Positions 41,405-46,857 of a DNA stretch of 46,857 bases are shown here, one piece after another. Positions within the stretch are counted from its first letter, which is position 1. Each line of letters starts with the position of its first letter. Under the pieces are notes generated by a model. That model was not told the DNA's origin and did no database searches. It saw only the letters and a program-made list of their open reading frames with translations. The stretch is from Bacilli bacterium (lineage in GTDB: Bacteria > Bacillota_I > Bacilli_A > RFN20 > CAG-826): NCBI GenBank assembly GCA_017445245.1, contig JAFSUM010000017.1, positions 1 through 46,857 on the forward strand. Direction: 5' to 3'. The position numbers and the translations under genes were made by a program.

Positions 41405-41424
41405 TGTTTCACGAGGTATAGAAT
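41405..41424 (+). promoter_or_regulatory. soj promoter (leaderless) overlapping a half parS-like site
   Basis: TGTTTCACG at 41405-41413 equals the left half of the Firmicute parS consensus TGTTTCACGTGAAACA; the right half is degenerate. TAGAAT at 41419-41424 is the -10 box and ends exactly six bases before the soj ATG (41431), so the message should be leaderless. Confidence 0.55.
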
Positions 41425-41430
41425 AGCCAT

Positions 41431-42204
41431 ATGTCCAAAATCATCGCCATCGCAAATCAGAAAGGAGGCGTGGGTAAAACCACGACCGCGATTAACCTTT
41501 CTGCCGCCTTGGCGCACTTTAAACGCAAGGTTCTCCTCGTCGACATGGATCCTCAAGGCAATGCGGGTAGGGGTCTTGGCGTCGATATCACCGCCCTTCA
41601 AACAACCGTCTTCGATTGCCTTTCCAATACCATCTCCACAGAAGAAGTCATCATTCATACCCCTTTTGACGGTTTGGATTTATTGCCTGCGAACCTTCGT
41701 TTGGCTTCGTTAGAGGTGTCTTTATATCAAACGGGGGCGGACCATCCTTTTGAATTATTGAAGAAAGCGCTCGAAACCCTTCAGGAGCGGTATGACTATA
41801 TCCTCATCGATTGTCCGCCTTCGCTTGGCCTACTTTCGTTAAATGCTCTAACGTGTTCCGACTTCGTTTTGATTCCAGTCCAATGCGAATATTTCGCGAT
41901 GGAGGCTCTCGCCGCGGTCCTTTCCACCATCTCCAACGTGCAAAACGACATGAATCCTCGCCTGAAGATCGAAGGATTTCTCCTTACGATGTATGATGCG
42001 AGGACTCAACTCGGTACCGAGATTTCGTCGGAAGTCCGGAAACTCTTCAAGGAAAACACGTTCTTGTCCTCCATTCCGCGGAACCAATCCATCGCGGAAT
42101 CGCAGGCCCGCCAGATGCCGGTTACCGTTTTCCGCCCGACTAGCCAAGGATCTCTAGCCTATTATTCTCTCGCCCGCGAGGTGCTCGACCATGAAGAGAG
42201 GTAG
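41431..42204 (+). CDS. soj: Chromosome partitioning ATPase Soj (ParA)
   Basis: The 257-residue protein has the deviant Walker [18 protein letters not shown] (about 6-22), Walker A' [16 protein letters not shown] (about 36-51) and Walker [21 protein letters not shown] (about 117-136). It is the non-specific DNA-binding ATPase of origin segregation and works with ParB encoded next to it; the two genes overlap by 14 bases. Length and motifs fit chromosomal Soj rather than plasmid ParA with an N-terminal HTH. Confidence 0.95.
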   Translation: MSKIIAIANQKGGVGKTTTAINLSAALAHFKRKVLLVDMDPQGNAGRGLGVDITALQTTVFDCLSNTISTEEVIIHTPFDGLDLLPANLRLASLEVSLYQTGADHPFELLKKALETLQERYDYILIDCPPSLGLLSLNALTCSDFVLIPVQCEYFAMEALAAVLSTISNVQNDMNPRLKIEGFLLTMYDARTQLGTEISSEVRKLFKENTFLSSIPRNQSIAESQARQMPVTVFRPTSQGSLAYYSLAREVLDHEER

Positions 42205-42994
42205 GAAGAAGATTCTTTCCGCCAGCCTCACCGACCTGGTTGAGAAGTTTTCGCAGCAGAATATCGTCGAAGAAATCGAAAAGCGTTATCAAAACGCACC
42301 TTCCCGCCTCATCCCAATCGGGCAAATCGATGATACCCATTTTGTTTCTGAAGTCGTCTTGCCCGAAGATACGGTGGATTACTTCGCCACACGTTTAAAG
42401 GAAAAAGGTTTCTATAATCCCCTTGTCGTCCGCCCCAAAGATAACGGGCGTTATGAGATTATCCTTGGCCGTAAACGTTTCTATGGTGCGATGCGAGCGG
42501 GGTATGAAAGCCTCCCTTGCACGTTCGCCGAGGTAGGGGACGAAGAAATGCTTTTGATGCTTTTGGCGGATACGCGTGACCAACGCGAAGCCAATGTCAT
42601 CGAATTGGCGGTTGTCTGTCAACGCCTCCAACGGGATTTCGGTTATACGCAGGAAACCTTGGCCGAATTGACCCATCAGTCCCGGTGCCAGATTTCCAAT
42701 ATCTTGCGTGTGTTGAATCTGCCGGAAGAATTGCTCCGCGATATCTGTCTGAAGAAATTAAGCTACGGCCATGGCCGCGCCCTCACATCGTTACCAAAAG
42801 AAGAGGCCCTAGCTTTAGCGAAGCGAATCGAAGAAGAAAAGATTTCGGTTCGCGACGTGGAAAAGATTGTTCGCAGGATGCGTGGCGAAGCAGCCAAGCC
42901 TCCTTATGAAATTGAAGAGCATGGCCTCGTCTTAACCATTCGCTTCAAAAACGAGGAAGAACGCGAAAAGTTTAAGAAGACAAAATTGGATTGA
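42191..42994 (+). CDS. parB: Chromosome partitioning protein ParB (Spo0J)
   Basis: The 267-residue protein has an N-terminal ParB domain (about 35-125) and a KorB-type HTH (about 140-200: [26 protein letters not shown], then LSYGHGRAL). The usual GERRxRA CTP-binding box reads GRKRFYGAM here (about 96-104), so the conserved Glu is replaced. The C-terminal dimer domain is short. It should bind parS and load SMC and control Soj. A strong terminator follows. The start codon overlaps soj, with GAGGTG about eight bases upstream. Confidence 0.92.
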   Translation: MKRGRKKILSASLTDLVEKFSQQNIVEEIEKRYQNAPSRLIPIGQIDDTHFVSEVVLPEDTVDYFATRLKEKGFYNPLVVRPKDNGRYEIILGRKRFYGAMRAGYESLPCTFAEVGDEEMLLMLLADTRDQREANVIELAVVCQRLQRDFGYTQETLAELTHQSRCQISNILRVLNLPEELLRDICLKKLSYGHGRALTSLPKEEALALAKRIEEEKISVRDVEKIVRRMRGEAAKPPYEIEEHGLVLTIRFKNEEEREKFKKTKLD

Positions 42995-43014
42995 TTGGAT
43001 TTTTGCGTTGATTT

Positions 43015-43036
43015 GCGCCGTTTTCGGCGCTTTTTG
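43015..43036 (+). terminator. Terminator after parB
   Basis: GCGCCG (43015-43020) and CGGCGC (43025-43030) with loop TTTT, followed by TTTTTGTTTTG. Confidence 0.9.
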
Positions 43037-43084
43037 TTTTGTTTTTCCGATTGTGGCACTTATGTGACGTACGAGCGAGCATAA

Positions 43085-43090
43085 TATACT
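43085..43090 (+). promoter_or_regulatory. Promoter of the large Ser-linker lipoprotein gene
   Basis: TATACT (in ATAATATACT) with a leader of about 35 bases and GGAGG nine bases before the ATG at 43132. No clear -35. Confidence 0.5.
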
Positions 43091-43131
43091 TAGGCTAAAT
43101 CTAACAATCGCCGCGAAATGGAGGTATCCCC

Positions 43132-46100
43132 ATGATACGATTCAAGAACATCTTCGTTACCCTCGCCGCCTTGGCCCTAGTTTCCTGCGGTGGGCTGGAA
43201 GTTGTTTCCTCATCCTCTTCCTCCTCTTCTAGCCGAAGCAGCGCCGCCCCTTCTTCTAGCTCTTCCTCCTCTTCCTCTTCCTCTTCGAAAAGCTCTAGCC
43301 CTTCTAGCTCAAGTGCATCTACTGCTCCGAAGAGCGTCTTCACCGTTTCCTTCTATGACGGCAAGACCTTGCTCTCTACCGCGGAAGTGGAAGAAGGGGA
43401 ACTTCTAAGCAAACCCGCGGATCCTAGCAAGGAAGGCTTTACCTTCGAGGGCTGGTATATCGATCCTGCGCTAAGCGAGAAATACGATTTCGATACCCCG
43501 GTCACGGAATCCTTCCCCCTCTATGCCTCATTCTCCGAAATCAATTATTTCGAAGGCTATAACGCGGAATTCCTGCCTACCTATTCTGCGTTATCTACGG
43601 ATATGACCCTCTTCCAGGGCCAAAAGGACGTCGAACTTGTCTTCAAGCCGAATAAGCTCCTCAATCTTAACGATGCGATCTTGCCCGAGATGGTCCGCTT
43701 CTTTGACGCTTTCGAGGGCCTGAGTGTCAGTTCGGTCACCCTTAAGGAAGGCCAACTTCATATTGCTACCAAGGGCGAACTCCTCCAAGGCACGGGCGTA
43801 ATCGCTTTGGCAAAGGAAACGAACGCCGAGGGCATCTTCCTGACCACGTCGCTTCATGTCGAGGAGCGCCACGCCGAAATCGATGGCTCGACGTATCGCC
43901 GCGCGGATTCCAATAGCATCGACTTCACGATCGCCATGACTAATATCGTTCTTCTTAACGAAGCCGCGCTAAGCAAGGATGACTACAAGGCCAAGGCCAA
44001 TAGCGGCGAGATCGCCCTCTTCTCGATCGATTCGCCGGACCGCTACTCGTTGGAACTCATCGAGATCTCTGATGACTTCACCGCCTTCCGTCTCCGCTTG
44101 AGGGTCGCTAACGGCGATATCAACGCCGACGTCGCCAACGAACTCGCCGCTTCGGTGACCGTCCATATCAATGGGGCGGCTCTTAGCGATGGCGTCTCCA
44201 AGGACTTCAAGGTCGATCTCCTCCATTTCAACACCCAGACCGCTTTAAGCGTCTACCAATCCGGCACCGAAGAATATGCGGGCTCCTTCCAGATCAAGCT
44301 GCTCGGCTGCCAGCTCACCGAAACCTTTAAAAACAGCGTCGGCGGCCTCCTAGGTTCCGAGCAAAACAAGAATCTCATCGTCTCCTTCCCTGGCGTCGAT
44401 ACGACCCTAACGAAGCTCGAAGTCGTCGATGTGGCGACCCTTAAGGGCGAGTTCGTCTTCCCCTCGGCTACCTTAGGCGAAGGGAACGCGACCATCACCT
44501 TAGGCGAATTCACCGTTCCCGGCACCGAGGATAAGGGCCGCGTGGCGAAGAACTGGTTCGATGACGCCGATGTCATCCCCGAAGCGGAGAGCGTCGCCTA
44601 CGAAATCAAAGAGGCCTCCGATACCGGCGGCGGAACCGGCACGGTTACGCAGTCTGGCTTCCAGAGTTACAAAGTCGTCAAATCGGCCGTCGAAGAAAGC
44701 GCCTTTAAGCCCGCCGAAGACCCCGAAAACGATCTGACGACCGTCATCTCCGCGGCCACTAACATCGGCAAGATCGGATATGGCCTTTATTCCGGCAGCT
44801 TCGATACCGCCAAAGACGGCGCCGGAAGACTATTGGGCATCGATAGCCTAATCGATCCTAGCACCCGCATTCTCGGCTCTTTGGCCTCCATCTATGACAA
44901 ACTCATGGAAATCGAAGCGAAAATCGATTCCATCATCAGCAACCTCGAGGTCATCCAAGCCGAACTCGAGCAGCTCGGTCAGCAATCGATTCTGACCAAT
45001 TACCTCTCCGCCCACTCGGCCTGGAAAGATTTCGTCACCGACTATTACGTCCCTCTAAAGAACGCGATCGTCGCCTATTCTAACGACTATTTCCGCTATT
45101 TCTTCAACCTCGTCCTCGATTCCTACAATCCCGACGCGGGCAAGCAACCTGCGGTCACGCTTTATTACGATACGGATGGGAACCTTAGCTTCCCTGGACG
45201 CAACCCCGCCCTTTCAGTCGATGGCAAATCCATCGACAAAGCGGCCACCAAAGTCGTCTTCTTGCCTCAGCTTAACCATAGCTTGATGGGCGTCCTAGCT
45301 AACGATGGCCATGTCTATCCGTCGATTGAAGAAGATATCATCGCCGATCTCTTCTCCTATGGCTCTGCCGATAAGGAATCGATCGCCGATCTCATCCAGA
45401 CGATCCGCTTCCGCGCGATGCAGGATCATTTCTCCTCGGCTGCGGAACTAGATGTCTTCACCTCGACCTTCTCCAATTTCTGCACCGCCTTCACCTCTAC
45501 CGAATTCGGTACCACTCTCAACGCGACCATCACCCCGCTAGATTGCTACCGCGTGATGCTGGAGACGGTCTATAACTTCGGCTTCGAGATCGAGCCCGAA
45601 TTCAACATCGCCGTCACCAAGATCGAATCGACCTATTACTGCGCCCGTTCGATCCTCGACCTCGTCCAGCTCATCAACTCCGGCGAATTCATCTCCACCC
45701 GTTACGATGACCTCGACAAGTCCGTCCAGAAGGAATTTACCGATACCCGCTTCTACCATCCTAACATCGACTCCAAGACCATCTATTGCTATGGCACCGC
45801 GTCGTATCTGACTTGGAATATCGAAGCCTATGGCATCTCGATCCAGACCACGGGCGATTACGATTCGGGCTATGACGAAGACTACTACATCACTCGCGCC
45901 GCGAACTTCGATTTGAATAATCACGACAGCCCCTCTGGCCTCACCGCCATCGACGAAGCTTCCATCCGCCTCATGGGTTTGAAGGTCAAGCTCTTTAACA
46001 ACCTCAAAGGTACGGCCTATAACCTAGGCGAATACCTCACCAAGATCGGCGTCATCCCGCAGGATAAGGCCGAGAAGACGCTCGGCATCATCTTGTCCAT

Positions 46101-46389
46101 CGACGGCTTCGAAGACGACGATGACGATATCGAAGACATGAGGTTCCCCACCAACTGGGCCCTCGATATGGACCGCAAAGCGACGCTCGCCTTCAAGGGC
46201 AAAGCCTATTCCTTCGCTGATGGAGACGTCGTCGACGGCCTCGTCGCGATCACTTATAACTACCTAAGCACCTCGATGGGTTCCTATGTCGGCCCTGGCG
46301 ATATCACCAATGTCGGTTTCGTCGAAGGCAGCGGCTGGAGCTTCGGTGTCTGGGCGTATTACCTCAACTTCCTGCCCGCGAACGTCTAA
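43132..46389 (+). CDS. Large lipoprotein with Ser-rich linker and InlB B-type repeat
   Basis: The 1085-residue protein has a lipoprotein signal (FKNIFVTLAALALVSC), then a nearly pure serine linker to about residue 65, coded by mixed TCC/TCT/AGC codons. Residues about 68-133 match one InlB B-repeat (Flg_new type: VFTVSFYDGKTLLSTAEVEEG, then GFTFEGWYIDPA). The remainder is a mix of beta-rich (to about 500) and helical (about 520-900) sequence without a recognised family; about 585-640 looks like a coiled coil (YDKLMEIEAKIDSIISNLEV). It is probably displayed on the cell surface; an adhesive or binding role is inference. Confidence 0.85.
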   Translation: MIRFKNIFVTLAALALVSCGGLEVVSSSSSSSSSRSSAAPSSSSSSSSSSSSKSSSPSSSSASTAPKSVFTVSFYDGKTLLSTAEVEEGELLSKPADPSKEGFTFEGWYIDPALSEKYDFDTPVTESFPLYASFSEINYFEGYNAEFLPTYSALSTDMTLFQGQKDVELVFKPNKLLNLNDAILPEMVRFFDAFEGLSVSSVTLKEGQLHIATKGELLQGTGVIALAKETNAEGIFLTTSLHVEERHAEIDGSTYRRADSNSIDFTIAMTNIVLLNEAALSKDDYKAKANSGEIALFSIDSPDRYSLELIEISDDFTAFRLRLRVANGDINADVANELAASVTVHINGAALSDGVSKDFKVDLLHFNTQTALSVYQSGTEEYAGSFQIKLLGCQLTETFKNSVGGLLGSEQNKNLIVSFPGVDTTLTKLEVVDVATLKGEFVFPSATLGEGNATITLGEFTVPGTEDKGRVAKNWFDDADVIPEAESVAYEIKEASDTGGGTGTVTQSGFQSYKVVKSAVEESAFKPAEDPENDLTTVISAATNIGKIGYGLYSGSFDTAKDGAGRLLGIDSLIDPSTRILGSLASIYDKLMEIEAKIDSIISNLEVIQAELEQLGQQSILTNYLSAHSAWKDFVTDYYVPLKNAIVAYSNDYFRYFFNLVLDSYNPDAGKQPAVTLYYDTDGNLSFPGRNPALSVDGKSIDKAATKVVFLPQLNHSLMGVLANDGHVYPSIEEDIIADLFSYGSADKESIADLIQTIRFRAMQDHFSSAAELDVFTSTFSNFCTAFTSTEFGTTLNATITPLDCYRVMLETVYNFGFEIEPEFNIAVTKIESTYYCARSILDLVQLINSGEFISTRYDDLDKSVQKEFTDTRFYHPNIDSKTIYCYGTASYLTWNIEAYGISIQTTGDYDSGYDEDYYITRAANFDLNNHDSPSGLTAIDEASIRLMGLKVKLFNNLKGTAYNLGEYLTKIGVIPQDKAEKTLGIILSIDGFEDDDDDIEDMRFPTNWALDMDRKATLAFKGKAYSFADGDVVDGLVAITYNYLSTSMGSYVGPGDITNVGFVEGSGWSFGVWAYYLNFLPANV

Positions 46390-46403
46390 TCCCTTCTCTA
46401 GCA

Positions 46404-46409
46404 TATAAT
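46404..46409 (+). promoter_or_regulatory. -10 box of the 92-residue protein gene
   Basis: A perfect TATAAT ends 12 bases before ATG 46422 (18 before a second ATG at 46428); predicted leader about 6 bases, no Shine-Dalgarno. Confidence 0.55.
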
Positions 46410-46421
46410 CGTATTCTCATT

Positions 46422-46700
46422 ATGCCTATGGACGATTCAAGCCGCGTTTTGACGCTTGCCCAGATCGAAGAGCTGACGCTTCGCCTCTTCGAAACCAAAA
46501 TCACCTATGGCGAGCTCTTAGCTCGTTACGAAAAGGTGGCTTATCCTAACGGAGACGCGAAGCATTCGGAAAAGCAGGAGATCGCCCTAAAGCTATACCG
46601 CAACGTCCGGGCCGATGAAGCGGATGTCAGGAGAGCATTTACGATGCTTTCTGAGCGCGGACGCACCTACGAAGAGGCCCTCGCGATGCTAGAAGGCTAA
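46422..46700 (+). CDS. 92-residue helical hypothetical protein
   Basis: The protein is small, cytosolic and almost wholly helical: LTLAQIEELTLRLFETKITYGELLARYEKV, then DVRRAFTMLSERGRTYEEALAML. It has no cysteine, no signal and no recognised motif. Two start codons are possible (46422 and 46428). It is a separate transcription unit between the large lipoprotein and a GC-rich hairpin. Function unknown. Confidence 0.7.
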   Translation: MPMDDSSRVLTLAQIEELTLRLFETKITYGELLARYEKVAYPNGDAKHSEKQEIALKLYRNVRADEADVRRAFTMLSERGRTYEEALAMLEG

Positions 46701-46735
46701 AAGCGGTTTCATCGCTTGTTACTTGACTGAGTGAT

Positions 46736-46798
46736 TGCAACAGCCCGGCCGGCGCGCGCGATCCGTCGGCCCTTTTTCGCGGGCGTTGTTGCAACGAC
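46736..46798. terminator. Nested GC-rich inverted repeats after the last gene
   Basis: TTGCAACAGCCCG (from about 46737) is repeated inverted as CGGGCGTTGTTGCAA (about 46781-46795), with two extra bases. Inside, GGCCG (46747-46751) and CGGCC (46767-46771) form a stem followed by CTTTTTC, so the inner hairpin may be a plus-strand terminator for the 92-residue gene. The outer arms are not explained by that. Confidence 0.45.
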
Positions 46799-46857
46799 TT
46801 TGTCCACCTTTGCAATCGACGGCCCCATCGTTTACATTATGGGCGAACCGAAAACGG
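46799..46857. other. Start of the next unit, cut by the window end
   Basis: An ATG at 46839 (MGEPKT...) preceded by TTTACATT could be a promoter region or the first codons of a gene continuing beyond the window. Too little is left to decide. Confidence 0.25.

Noticed and set aside
43190-43325. Simple-sequence repeat or phase-variable tract
   Set aside because: The serine run uses TCC, TCT, AGC and others irregularly, so it is a protein-level linker and not a slippage-prone DNA repeat.
1-46857. CRISPR array, complete insertion sequence or full prophage
   Set aside because: No evenly spaced direct repeats, transposase or phage structural genes were seen; only the Rep remnant at the left edge points to mobile DNA.

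Overview
This window looks like a piece of chromosome from an uncultured Bacilli-type Firmicute close to the Mollicutes/Erysipelotrichia side of the tree. The reasons are the B. subtilis-type suf order (sufC-D-S-U-B), the origin-proximal set mnmG-rsmG-soj-parB, RarA, PlsX, RecX, YhaM, and lipoproteins with long serine-rich linkers of the kind seen in gut Mollicutes-like lineages. Base composition is near 50% GC. TGA is a normal stop codon: many genes end in it, often in ATGA overlaps. The placement is inference from gene content; no rRNA is present.

Layout. 1-1240: the tail of a gene cut by the window edge, then a decayed mobile-element patch (C-terminal half of a Rep_trans replication initiator and a small companion ORF) beside a tRNA-Val/tRNA-Thr pair. 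1526-3770: acyl-ACP thioesterase, rarA, a 41-residue acidic peptide, a terminator. 3834-5000: tRNA-Leu followed by about 1 kb of gene debris, including a GrpB-family remnant. 5096-9667: a three-gene ABC exporter operon whose first protein joins a YwaF-like membrane domain to the ATPase. 9817-12912: an orphan 1031-residue pseudopilin. 12913-13477: a long intergenic region with nested inverted repeats (candidate structured RNA). 13478-14457: membrane-anchored XRE regulator plus two small proteins. 14454-21214, minus strand: SDR oxidoreductase, YefM/RelE-type toxin-antitoxin pair, plsX, GT2 glycosyltransferase, S41-protease lipoprotein, STAS-kinase fusion. 21330-22957: PII-like small protein plus cation/proton antiporter. 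22970-25171: recN and a divergent low-molecular-weight tyrosine phosphatase. 25280-29670: flippase-like membrane protein, GT4 glycosyltransferase, recX, yhaM. 29718-34060, minus strand: HIT protein, two large overlapping lipoproteins (one a parvulin-type foldase). 34277-42994: suf operon running without a gap into mnmG-rsmG, then soj-parB. 43132-46700: a 1085-residue Ser-linker lipoprotein and a 92-residue protein.

How it works together. The suf genes build Fe-S clusters; mnmG and rsmG modify tRNA and rRNA; soj/parB segregate the origin. PlsX, the thioesterase, GT2, GT4 and the flippase-like protein all bear on membrane lipids and envelope glycans. The lipoproteins, pseudopilin and ABC exporter make an extensive surface and secretion inventory.

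The most unusual global feature is translation initiation. At about a dozen start codons a TATAAT-like -10 box ends only 6-9 bases upstream and no Shine-Dalgarno is visible, so these mRNAs should be leaderless or nearly so. Other genes (suf, XRE operon, pilin, HIT, lipoproteins) have ordinary leaders with GGAGG. All functional statements come from reading motifs by eye; no database search was run.
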